This document shows, piece after piece, positions 20,975 through 31,435 of a stretch of 64,000 nucleotides of DNA; the first letter of the stretch is position 1; each line of letters starts with the position of its first letter. This stretch comes from Protopterus annectens (Eukaryota; Chordata; Ceratodontiformes; Protopteridae). The stretch spans positions 1,206,559,327 through 1,206,623,326 of the forward strand of contig NC_056727.1 of assembly GCF_019279795.1 (NCBI RefSeq), read 5' to 3'. The notes beneath the pieces were generated by a model, which saw only the letters and a list, made by a program, of their open reading frames with translations, made no database searches and had not been told where the DNA came from. Position numbers and translations under genes: made by a program.

Positions 20975-21070
20975 GTAGGCGAGATGGATCCCAAACATCT
21001 GAAGTTATGGTGAGTACATAACTAAAAGATGTTATGTGATCCTATCTCGCCTACATTCTGACTGATGGGA
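20975..21070. repeat. DIRS A internal complementary region
   Basis: This block joins the complement of the left terminus (ending AACTAAAA) to the complement of the right terminus (starting GATGTTATGTG). It is the template that lets DIRS elements complete both ends and form a circle, and it marks both termini precisely. Confidence 0.88.
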
Positions 21071-21099
21071 CAGCGTCCTAGCACCTAAATCCGGGTGGC

Positions 21100-22459
21100 T
21101 CATTGGAAAACACTCCTGAGCACTGTGGAACCAAATGAAGCTCGTCCTCTAGATGCCACATCTAATTTGTAGTGGGAAATGAAGGTGTGCGGGGAAGACC
21201 ATGTAGCCGCAGCACAAATGTCACCAATAGCAAGCTTAGAATGAAATGCTACCGAAGTAGCCATAGCCCTCGTAGAATGAGCCTTGACAGAGGTGGTAAG
21301 CTCTTTGTTAGAACAGATATAAGCTTGAGTAATACAGTCCCTGTATCCATTTGGCAATAGTGACCTTTGTGACAGCGTTGCCCAATTTGTTTTCTGCAAA
21401 GGATACAAACAACTGATCTGTTTTCCTTGATTGTTTGGTCCTATCTAAATAAAAACTTAACTGTCTGTGGACATCTAGTGTGTGGAATATAAACGCCGCT
21501 TTATTAGAGTATTTTGGGAAAAAAACTGGAAGCTCTAACGATTGTTGCAAGCATAAAGTAGAACAAACTTTAGGAACAAAAGAAGGATTTGGCCTGAGGG
21601 ATACTCTGTCTGTATGAAAAACCAAGTACGGGGGTTTCACTGACAAAGCTTGAAGCTCTGAAACCCTTCTGGCTGAAGTAATTGCCACTAGAAAGGCTGT
21701 CTTCCATGATAAAAACTTTAGATCACAGGTAGCTGCCGGTTCAAAGGGAAAAGAAGTTAAGGCACGCAACACTATATCGAGATCCCATGGAGGTGCAGGA
21801 TGAGAAATCGGAGGTCTTAATAGAGCAGCACCTTTCAGGAAGGTCTTACACAATCTGTTGCTCATTAAAGGTGGGTCTATGGATTCATGAACATTAGAAA
21901 TTGCTGCCAATTGTACTTTGATGGTAGAAACTGAAGAGCCTTGATTGAAAAGAGAGGTCAGAAATTTTAGTACTTCTGCCACGGGAGTAGAAATGGGGTC
22001 CAGGCCCCGGAGTTGAGCCCAAATAGCAAACCTTTTCCATTTGCTAGAATACAGTTTCTTTGTAGCGGACTTGTGGACTGAAAATAATATGTGCACAACA
22101 TCTGGATCCAGTGTCTGACTCCTGACTATCGTCGGAAGAGGAGGAGCCAGGCCGTCAATTTTAAGGTGTGGAGGGACTGGTGTAATAGTCCCGACTGATG
22201 AATCAGAAGGTCTGGGACCTGATCCAGGAACCACGGACCTTCCAGAGCATGTTTCCGAAGATAGGGAAACCACACTTGACGAGGCCAGTAAGGAGCAATT
22301 AAGATCATCCTGCTCCCTAAGAGAGATGCCTTTTGAATCACCCTGGGGAGGAGAGGAACTGGAGGGAAGGCATAAAGCAGGCCAGTGGGCCAAGGATGGA
22401 CTAATGCGTCCATGGGGCTCTTCCCCGGAGCCGGGGTTAGAGAGAAAAATTCTTTGCAC
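21100..22459 (-). pseudogene. DIRS A tyrosine recombinase
   Basis: Phage-integrase-type recombinase that inserts circular element DNA. The ORF 22459-21308 has the N-terminal SAM-like core (SKWKRFAIWAQLRGLDP, STIKVQLAAISN) and the catalytic ITSARRVSELQAL arginine. A frameshift near 21310-21330 moves it to 21408-21100, which holds AHSTRAMATS (H-x-x-R) and SPHTFISHYKLD (nucleophile tyrosine). All catalytic residues are therefore present but split by one frameshift. Its 5' end overlaps the RT/RH ORF by about 330 bp in the -1 frame. Confidence 0.85.
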
Positions 22460-24033
22460 TTCGCATTCAGAGGAGTCGCGAAGAGGTCACAACACGGAAC
22501 TCCCCATTCGCAGATAATCTGCCTTGCAACTGTCATATTCAGAGACCATTCGTGAGGAGAGAGGATGGTTCTGCTCAATCTGTCGGCTATGACATTGGCC
22601 TTGCCCGGTATGTGAGTAGCCACTAGGAAGCGTTTGGTTGAGACTGCCCACTCCCAAACTCTCATGGCTTCTCTGCAAAGAGGATAGGATCTGGTCCCTC
22701 CCTGTTTGTTCAGGTACCAGACCACTGACATGTTGTCTGAGTGAACAGCAATTACGCCCTGAGGGAGATAATCGTGAAGGGCTTGAAGGGACAGGAGTAC
22801 TGCCCTCATTTCTAAGATGTTGATGTGAAGAGGAGTCTCTTCCGGGTGCCATTTGCCTTGGACTGACCTGCCCAGGGAATGCCCCCCACCCCATCTGGGA
22901 GGCGTCCGTGGTCAAAGTGGCCGGAGGAGGAAGAACAAAGGGTCGTCCCTGATCCAAATCGGAGGACACTAGCCACCAGCGAAGGTCCCGTTTGCAAGAT
23001 TCCATGATCCATATGAGATGATTGAGAGGGAGTTCCTGAAAGGACCACTGAGTTGAAAGAAGCCACTGGAGGATTCTCATGTGCAACCTTGCCAAGGGAA
23101 CTAGCAGAACTGTGGCAGACATGGATCCCAATAGCTGCAGGACCATTCTGGCTGGGGCTTTGGACCTGGGGAGTAAGGCTCGAACTTGATTTTGAATGGT
23201 TTGAATTCTGTCTGCAGGTAGATAGACCCGCATCTGGTTTGAATCTATCTCTACCCTATGAATCTTATTCTTTGAGATGGACGCAACACAGACTTTGGCC
23301 AATTGAAGGTGATTCCAAGGGCATTGCCCAGTGATATAGTGGCTTGCAGGCTCCAGAAGTAGATGCTTGGAGGTGGCAGTTAGGAGCCAGTCGTCTAGGT
23401 ACGGAAACACCTGGAATCCTAGACTTCTCAGGTGAGCAGTCACTACTGCCAAGCATTTGGTGAACACCCTGGGGCTGTGGTGAGACCAAGGGCAGCACGG
23501 AACTGAAAATGACTGCCTCCTAGGCTGAAGCGCAGATGTCTCCTGGACGCTTGATGTATTCTGATATGATAATACGTCCTTGAGATCTATGGAGCACATC
23601 CAAACACCTTTTCCAACAACGGGAGAATGGTTTGTAGAGTGACCATTCGAACTTGGACTTCCTGACTGAATGGTTTAGGTTGCTTAGGTCCAAAATGGGC
23701 CTCAAGTCCCCGGTCTTTTCGCACCAAAAGAATCTTGAGTAAGTCCCTAATCCGATCTGGTCTGGGGACCGTTGGATGACTCTTTTGCAGCAGCTTTGAA
23801 ATTTCTGAGGCTGCGGTATCCCGTTGACTGGGTGGCGGGTCCGGGATTTTTTTGGACTGAGGGGGGGGGCGAGAGAATGGGATGGAGTAACCTCCGGCGA
23901 TAATCCTAAGCACCCATCGGTCCTGAGTGATCCTTTCCCAGGCCTTCAGGTGCTTCGAAAAATTACCCCCGACTGGCTCCGGAGCAGCACAGCCGGGCAA
24001 TCCCTCAGGGACTATGAAAAGCTGAAGAGCCAC
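22126..24033 (-). pseudogene. DIRS A reverse transcriptase, RNase H and DAM-like region
   Basis: RT copies the element RNA. The start of the domain (DRWVLRIIAGGYSIPF) is at 23950. The next pieces, 24033-23587 and 23599-22487, have YLDDWLLTA (motif C). In 22809-22126 RNase H (NVLEMRAVLLSLQAL region, SDNMSVVWYLNKQGG, VIADRLSRT) is followed by CDLFATPLNAKCKEFFSL, LLYAFPPVPLL and ILIAPYWPRQVW, the region usually called the methyltransferase-like domain in DIRS1 elements. At least two frameshifts occur. Some RT blocks are garbled around 23500. Confidence 0.82.
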
Positions 24034-24249
24034 GAAAGGACTCGCGGTCTCTAGTGTTGCGAGGGCCTCTGCCGCCTCTGGGACGGCGTCTTCCGGATGA
24101 ATTTCCCCCTCCTCTGCCTCTGGAGGGGGAACCTTCCTGCTGAGAGGGGTAAAACTTCTGAGATCTACGGAACCACATTTTCCCTCCTCTTTTAGCCTTG
24201 GGATAAGGCCGAAAGGGAGTGGAAAATCGTGCCCCTACGGCAGTCAGAG

Positions 24250-26302
24250 TCTTACCCTCCTGTTCACAGCGGTCAGGTGTCTTTTACCTTGGGTCCAAAC
24301 AGGAGGACCCATCAAAGGCGTCGGCAAATGAAGACTTAAAGGCCTCCATAAAATGACACAGGCGGAGCCAGGCTTGTCTCCGAGAGCAATGCCTGTACCG
24401 CTCTACCGCCTTCCGGCGCATACGAAATGAGCCTCATGGACGACTTTGAAATGGACGACATTGTAGCCAGCTGAGAGCCAACCGTCTGGGCCAGCTCCTC
24501 AGGCAGGTTACGTAAGAGGGTATCGATAGCTCCTTAATCAGATCCCTCTGAAATCTCGTAAAGTGCCAGGTAGTTCAAAGACCTCAGAGTAAAGGCCGCT
24601 GAACTAAGGGTGCGCTACTGCATCGATCCATGCTCCTAGACTCCTTATTAGGAGGATGGACAGACGTAGAAGCCTCTGCTACATCTTGCTGGGTAGCAGA
24701 TGCCACCACCATAGCATCTACAGCCACACCTTTCATAAGGAACTCTTTATCTGGGGGCGCCGAGAGAAATTTGTTTGGACGAGCGGGCACTGGTTCCACA
24801 GAGTCTGGGTGTTCCCACGCCCTTCGACAGATCAAGTCCAAGAGCTCGTCGAAGGGCGGAGACACCCAGGAGGCGGAGGGCTGAGCCCCGAAGGCCTTCA
24901 GGAACACGACTCATCAGCAGAGGGAGGTTTGGACTGCCAGCCGCCTCATTGTTTTAGGGCTTCCAGGATGTCTGCAAAGGAGACATCATCCGAGGACAAC
25001 TTGGGGGACCCCTCTGCATCATCGAGATCAGTGTCAGATGTCAAAGACTCGTCAGGGGAGTCAACGTGCTTCCTCTTGCACGTTCTCTTCCTGGGAGGTT
25101 CTTCCGAAGAGGCTTCAGAAGGACCCCCAGGAGGGGGAGAAACCCCAGCGGGGGTAACCTGAGGCCCAGGGGCTCCGCTGTCTACGGACAGGGGGACTGC
25201 CAACGACCCAGTCTCCAAATGTAGGGAAGGAGCTGGGGAAACTGTGGAGGTAGCCAAGGAAGATTTGTCTAAAGCACTCCTCATAGCCCTGAAGGTGGAA
25301 CCACCAGAATCCTGGGAGGGTCCCCCCTCCGTGGCCACAACAGTGGACGGTACTCCCGCTGCCGACGCACCAAGAGGGAGACTTGGGACCGAAAGCATCA
25401 ATCCCGAAGCCTCCCCCCCAGGGCCGAAGGAAGAAGTCCGTGCACTGAACTCCAACCCAAGAGCCGGAGTCGGAGCAAGGGTCGGGCCTGACCCTAACAC
25501 CTCCACTGGTTCCACCAGCACCTGCTCCAACGGTGCCAGGCTGTTGGAGGAGGAAATACAGTAGGGGAGTGGACCATCGACTCCGAAGCCAAATGGGCTG
25601 GAGCCGAAACCATCTTCTGGAACACCGGAGACTGGAAGAGTCGAAGGAGCACCCTGTCGATGTCCGAATCAGACATCTTGGATGATCTCGAGGATACCGA
25701 TCGGGCCCGAACTGATTTCTCCATCGGCTCCGCGGGCTCGGGACCGCTCAAATGACTCAATTATCGGCCCGAGGAAACTTTCAAGGAAATTTCCTCGGTG
25801 CCGATAAGGACTTCGCTCCAAGGGGAGAGTCTGAGCCGATGACCCTTATCGGCTCCAATATCAGTGGAGCCGATGAGGGTGACCTGCCTCTCGATGCCCC
25901 AGACCTCGGCTCCGAAACCAGAGGGGTCGAGGCTGGAGGCATCGAGGCAGACCGTTCCGACCTCGGCTCCGAAGTCCGTGGAGCCGATGGAGAAGTCTGC
26001 TTAGTTTTCTTAGCAGTCGGTTCCGACTGACTGGTCGGAGCCAACACTTTCCACTTTTTAGAAGGAGACGGAGAGGAAGATAAAGCCTCCTCGAAGGAAG
26101 GCTTGATTAATCCTTTGAGGATTAATTTGCTTTTCCTCTCCTGGAGGACTCTGGAGGAAAACGCATGGCATACACTGCACGATTCTTGCAGATGTTTAGC
26201 ACCTAGACAATAGACGCACGAGGAGTGGTCGTCCGTTATGGACATTTTGAAGCCACACCTCGTGCACTTTTTAAACCCAGAGGGTTTATGCTCTTTAGAC
26301 AT
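24250..26302 (-). pseudogene. DIRS A gag
   Basis: The gag-like ORF starts at MSKEHKPSGF (26302), 17 codons inside a longer open frame; homologues in DIRS B start at the same place. A cysteine cluster near residues 13-45 (KKCTRCGFKMS, CVYCLGAKHLQESCSVC) looks like a zinc-binding head. Then comes a long Ser/Pro/Glu-rich stretch whose codons carry repeated CGGCTCCGA-type motifs. The C-terminal part (24907-24584) has ASWVSPPFDELLDL, FLMKGVAVDAMVVASATQQD and HPPNKESRSMD. The frame shifts at least three times. Confidence 0.75.
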
Positions 26303-26704
26303 AATCAGGCTGAAAAAACAGATCACCACACTAAACAACAAAGGGTTTGACACACGAGAACAAAAATATGTATGCCACTAGCTAGTGTAAATATTTAAAC
26401 TAAAAAACTTTTTTTTTTTTTGCAGACAAGATCTGTGAGAAAGAGAAAAGGAGAAAAGGAGGGTCAAGACCCTCTAACTTAAACGGGTACTTGACCCACA
26501 CACAACCACTAAAGTAGTAGTAACCACAGGAAGGCCCTCTAACTTAAACGGGAACCTTCTCTGACAGGAAAAAACATGAAAATTTCAACTAAATTCCAGA
26601 AAAACACTCATACACAAAGAATAGCCGTTAAAACAGCTTTTGGGTTTAAATGGAGCAAATACTGACAGGAAAAAAGCCTAATATATAGTACTTAGCCCAG
26701 CCAA

Positions 26705-26895
26705 TGTTGAGACCACGTCCAAGCTCTGTAAGCAGCAAACGAGATCTGAGGGATTAGTGGTGGTGCATCCTGGGATAAAGATAGCTCAGCCAATTAGAGG
26801 CCTTGCTCTATAGCATAAGCGTGCCGAGTCGGAGCCGAGGGATCGGCTCCGAACCCATCAGTCAGAATGTAGGCGAGATAGGATCACATAACATC
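26705..26895. repeat. DIRS A terminal inverted repeat (5' end of the element)
   Basis: Inverse of 20656-20855 with few differences; the outer few bases differ (CATAACATC here versus TTTTAGTTATG at the other end), as expected for DIRS non-identical tips. Confidence 0.88.
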
Positions 26896-26896
26896 T

Positions 26897-27933
26897 ATAC
26901 GTTATGTACTGAGCTTCAAGAATGTAACCACAGTATACCCTTCTGGAAAAGAGCAGAAATGTGTATAAACTACATGCCTATGCAAATGTATGTGTTGATG
27001 GTAAAGGCTGGAACATACAGAGTTAACTTGCAAACCCTTAAGAAAAGCAAAGGCTTTTATGATGGTGTTTATCTCAGCTAGGAGACAGAAAGTCTATAGC
27101 TAGGAGTCCTTTCTGTTGTCTGGAAATAGAAATAATTACAAGTTTCAAATGTAAAAGTGTTTAATTGTTTTACGACTTCCAGTTCTAGGCAAACTTCTGA
27201 GAGATAAGTATTTTTGACACAGAGGTGCTAAATTTTTAAGTTTCTGTTAGCCTGGGAACTGAAGGCAGAGGTGACAAAGAATGATGTAATCTGAGATAAC
27301 ACAGCAGTAATGTTTGATAGCAATTTAAGAACTATCTCAGAGAGTGAGTCTATGCATTTTGTATCTTGCCTTTGGACTTAAATCATCCATCTTCAGCACT
27401 TCTCATCTGCATTTACTTTGCTCTGTAGGTCAGAGTCAGATCATAGTATCTCTCTTAGAGATAGTTAGGAATATGGTAAGATTAGTTTAGGAGTTTTCTG
27501 TATTTATATGAGACTGTCTTGCAATGTTGTTTTAAAATATTTCCTGTGATTCTGAACTTTGCTGTCACTGTGCTGAGTTATTGAGTATTGCCTTGTGCTT
27601 TTATTATTTAGTATTAAATATATTTAAACCTTTTAATTGTGGCTGGTTTGTTTAGAGATATTTAAGCTCTTAGCGTACTTGCATATGTATTTGGTGACAC
27701 TGTATAGGCCACTCCAGTAGCCTTAAAAGTCTTGGTCACACTTACCATTTGTATAACAGTAACATTACACAGTAGAATTGGTCACCCTTTGGGAAGGGCC
27801 TTATACTAGCTGATAAGTTGTGGTTGGTGGCAGCTGGTACTACCTTATAGTCTAGGCAGAAGAGGCATAGCTAGTGAACCTGTGCCAGCCTTCCCCATGA
27901 GTGTCTGTGTGTTTGCAAATAAATCAAATCTCA

Positions 27934-27998
<65 letters not shown>

Positions 27999-28294
27999 AG
28001 CTACTTGGGCATGGACACGAAGCACTGGTTGGACAGAGAGGGTGCTGGTGATTTTGGCTTAACCACTCGGCTGAGATCTTAACCCTATAGCTGTACCAGT
28101 GGGGAGTCGTCTTGGGGATTTGGAGAAAGAGGGAGTAACCAGCCTCAGACTGGCTGTGATCTCTGTGTGCTCTTAAGGGAAATTGTACTTTACTGTGTGT
28201 GTACTTGTCATCCTTCCAATGTGCACGGCCCTCACTGGTGCTAGTGGTGGGGACGAAGGCTCCTGGATTACTGGGCCAGTGTAGGGGCATCACA
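26897..28294 (+). repeat. Gypsy 3' LTR, second part (right of DIRS A)
   Basis: Resumes at ATACGTTATGTACTGAGC and aligns with 8678-10136 to the terminal GGGGCATCACA (ends 28294). It contains the shorter (TG)n tract. Confidence 0.85.
27935..27997. repeat. (TG)n microsatellite inside the Gypsy 3' LTR
   Basis: About 31 uninterrupted TG units at the place matching 9715-9839. Confidence 0.95.
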
Positions 28295-28871
28295 GAGGTC
28301 CCGTAAAATACTGAGTGACACTTCTCATCCAGTGTATGGTTGGTTCACCAAACTTGCTTCTGGTAGAAGATTACGGAGTATCTGCTGCAGGACCTCCAGA
28401 TTCATGAACAGTTTTTATCCAACTGCAATAAGACTCATTAATGCAGATATAAATCTGGATGTATCAAAACTATAATAGATTGTTACACTCTCATTCTTTT
28501 TCTTTTTTTTCCATGCAGTAATTCTATTTATTTATTGCATACTAAAATGAATATACTCTCATTAAAGTGCAATTCCAGTCACTTCCTTATGTGCAATATC
28601 ACCCAGTCTCACCTCTGGGTAAAGTGTGCTTTTCTTTCCATGTGTTAATTATCTAGTAGTCAGTGTTGTCCAATGTAATAAATAGTGTACAAGCATGTGC
28701 AACAGCTGCTTAGATATTTAGTTTTCTACTATAGTTATTGTTTATTTTTAATACCTATCATGTCTCTTTTTGTGTTTGTTTTCTCCTGTAAAAGAGCTGA
28801 CACTTGAAATTTCATTTAGGTAGCACTTGTGTTTCCTAAATAACAATAAAGTTTCTTTGAATCTTTGAATC
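28295..28871 (+). mobile_element. LINE 3' fragment (different family), tail (TTTGAATC)2
   Basis: Begins at the Gypsy LTR edge. A short coding remnant (about 28315-28474) has SHPVYGWFTKL, GRRLRSICCRTSRF and FYPTAIRLINA, the style of the C-terminal end of a LINE ORF2, ending in TAA. A 3' UTR of about 380 bp follows, with AATAAA and two TTTGAATC units at 28856-28871. The clade is not assigned. Confidence 0.6.
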
Positions 28872-29667
28872 AGTACAATGTTTTACAAAATTAATCAACA
28901 TTGCAAAATAGTGGAAGTGCATATATGTCACCTGAGTTAAACAAAGCAACTTAAAATTTAAGCCAAAATAAACAAAATATGAACCATTGTCAGATTTGCT
29001 GTATACAACTTTAACTTCTCCAAATCAATTGTCATGCTTAATAGTATTTACCTATCTTATGATGGGTGCTATTTAAAATCTTTGTTCCTTACTTAGAATA
29101 CAGTGAATCTAGTAAAAATATTCATTTGATTTCAGCAATATCATATACCTTTTTATCTGTTCCTGTCCCTGCCAATCATTTGGCTGATCACTGAGTTTTG
29201 CTCATTTGTTCCCTGCACAGGGTAAGAACAGAGTCCATGCATTCATCATATGAAGCAGGAGTCAGCTATGGAAAAGCTATCAAACAGGCAGCCATCAAGG
29301 TGTGCGTTACTAGCTACTCCCCCAACTGTTGGCATGTGCACTTACTAAAGCAAAGGCATACAGTATCACTGCTTTATGCACATGCTCACTTCTGCACATG
29401 TGCATTGACATCTGCAGTATGGACAATGCTTTGGCAGCGTCATGTGTGCATCCCTGTCCCCTTTAGTTTTACATAGGTGTGCTGGGTCACCACCCTTTCT
29501 GAAGATGGATGAGGGGTTCAACTAGTGTCTTTAACACTCTCACTGTCCTTTAACCAGCTGGGTTATATTTATAGCTTTATCGCTCTGTGCCATAAACTCT
29601 GCTTATCCTGTACCTTTTTCTTTTTCTCTAGCTCAGACCAGATTATTCATTTTCTCAAGTAGTATAA
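28872..29667. other. No confirmed gene; one weak exon-like segment
   Basis: AT-rich DNA. At 29220 a pyrimidine-rich tract ending CCCTGCACAG precedes about 80 bp that stay open and could end at AAG/GTGTGC near 29300. I do not recognise the encoded peptide, so it is not called as a gene. Confidence 0.4.
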
Positions 29668-29870
29668 AAAGAAGTTATGTTCTTACCATAACGTTCCATG
29701 TTAGTTGTCTTCTTCTCGCCTTCTTCTTGCTGGATGGGTTCGGAGCCGACCTCGGCTCCGACTCGGCCACTCTAAAGCTCGAGAGTTGGTTCTACCGGCT
29801 CGAGGCTCCCCTTATATCCCACAATGCTAGGCGTGAGTTACCTCAGATCTCGTTTGTAAGCTAGGCCCAG
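29668..29870. repeat. DIRS B terminal inverted repeat (3' end of the element)
   Basis: Inverse of 35655-35822: CTGGATGGGTTCGGAGCCGA, CACTCTAAAGCTCGAGAG and CCTTATATCCCACAATGC blocks occur at both ends in opposite orientation. Confidence 0.85.
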
Positions 29871-30067
29871 CCTATAATAGTAATAGAATAATTAGTAACA
29901 AAATCCACCTCTATAAATAAGGGAGAAGAGAAGGGTGACCTACATCCTGATCCAGGAAATATGCACAGAAGAGCATATACCTAAAGTACAGAGGTGGTAG
30001 AAAGAGAGGTCACAATCACAACTCCTCTAGGTCTGTCCAGGCCAGGGGGCAGGAGGGGGGACGAAGA

Positions 30068-30163
30068 AGAAGGAGAAGAAGACAACTAACATGGAACGTT
30101 ATGGTAAGAACATAACTTCTTTATGTTAAGTTGTCTATCTCACCTTCATTCTTGCTGGATGGG
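30068..30163. repeat. DIRS B internal complementary region
   Basis: Joins the complement of the left tip (GAACATAACTTCTTT) to the complement of the right tip (ATGTTAAGTTGTCTA). It defines the element ends as 29668 and 35822. Confidence 0.85.
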
Positions 30164-30191
30164 ACCGCCCCTAGCACCTTGTCCCGGTGGC

Positions 30192-31435
30192 CTAACGGAA
30201 CAGACTCCTGAGAACAGTGGAACCAAAGTTAGCTCTATGCCTAGAAGCTAAATCCAACTTATAATGAGAAATGAAAGTGTGAGGAGTAGCCCAAGTAGCC
30301 GCTGCACAAATGGTGTCAATAGGCAGTCTGTCTTGGAAGGCTAAAGAAGTAGCCAAAGCTCTGGTGGAATGGGCCTTAGGTTTATTAGGCAGCTTTTGGT
30401 GTGTAATTTCATATACAAGGGAAATCAAAGATGTTAGCCATCTGGATAATGATACCTTTGAAACTGAAAGTCCCTTTCTGCCTTCCGCATAGGAGACAAA
30501 CAGCTGGTCAGATTTTCTGAATTGTTTTGTTCTATCCAAATAGTATCTCAATTGACGATGAACATCCAGGCAGTGTAATTTTTGTTCAGACCTATTGGAA
30601 TATTCTGGAAAAAAGACAGGGAGGTCAATGCTTTGATTTAGATTTGACGTCGAGACTACCTTAGGCAAAAAGGACGGGTTCGTTCGTAAGGATACCCTGT
30701 CCTTATGAAACAATAGATAAGGAGGTCGACAGCTGAGTGCTTGAAGTTCTGAAACTCTTCTAACTGAAGTAATAGCTACCAGAAAGAGAGTCTTCCATGA
30801 TAGCAATTTTAAAGAACAGGAGACTGCAGGTTCGAAAGGGGAAAGAATCAAAGAAGCAAGAACTAAATTTAGGTCCCAAGGAGAAGGAGGATTTCTTATA
30901 GGAGGTCTGAGAAGAAAAACTCCTTTCAAAAAGGCTTTGCAAAGCTTGTGGGACATTAAGGCAGATTCAGAAATACCCACATGAAAGTTAGAAATAGCTG
31001 CCAATTGAACTTTAAGAGTTGAGGGAGATGAACCTGCATGGAAGAGTTCAGCTAGAAAATCAAGGACTATTTGGATGGAGGCAGTGAAAGGATCTATGTC
31101 CCTTCCTTGAGCCCAATATGTGAAGCGTTTCCACTTACTCAAATAAATCTTCCGAGTGGAAGATTTATGGGAAGCTATCAAAATATCTCGAACGGAGTGA
31201 GATAATTGAGGAAGCCTGGCTAAGGTTGGAACCGGAGGAACCAAGCAGTGAGGTTCAGAGAGGGGAGGGAGCGATGTAACTGACCCGACTGATGGATTAA
31301 AAGATCTGGAACTAGGTCCAGATGCCACGGTCGCTCCAATAGAAATTGATGTAGAAAGGGGAACCACACCTGTCGAGGCCAGTAAGGAGCAATGAGGATC
31401 AATGAGGCCTTCTGAGCGATAGCTTTCTGTATCAC
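30192..31435 (-). CDS. DIRS B tyrosine recombinase, intact
   Basis: The frame that ends at 30192 is open for 742 codons from 32420; the recombinase itself occupies roughly the last 400. Blocks: SKWKRFTYWAQGRDIDP and STLKVQLAAISNFH (N-terminal DNA-binding part), ITSVRRVSELQAL (catalytic arginine), KAHSTRALATS (H-x-x-R), ATPHTFISHYKLD (tyrosine). No stop or frameshift interrupts these. As in DIRS A and C its beginning overlaps the DAM-like end of the RT ORF in the -1 frame. The true start is not certain; the upstream part of the 742-codon frame reads shifted RNase H sequence. Confidence 0.85.

Larger units (their letters stand above)
20656..26895 (-). mobile_element. DIRS A, tyrosine-recombinase retrotransposon inserted in the Gypsy 3' LTR
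   Basis: A DIRS1-like element on the - strand. It has inverted terminal repeats of about 190 bp, an internal complementary region near its 3' end, and the order gag, RT, RNase H, DAM-like region, tyrosine recombinase. DIRS elements integrate a circular DNA by recombinase rather than integrase and leave no long target duplication; none is seen. Left edge TTTTAGTTATG at 20656, right edge CATAACATC at 26895. It is the same subfamily as DIRS C. Several frameshifts make it non-functional. Confidence 0.9.

Noticed and set aside
22487..23334. Opposite-strand ORFs across DIRS RT and gag (for example 23053-23334, 24656-25162, 34167-34631)
   Set aside because: They are shadows of GC-rich coding on the - strand, with no independent motif.
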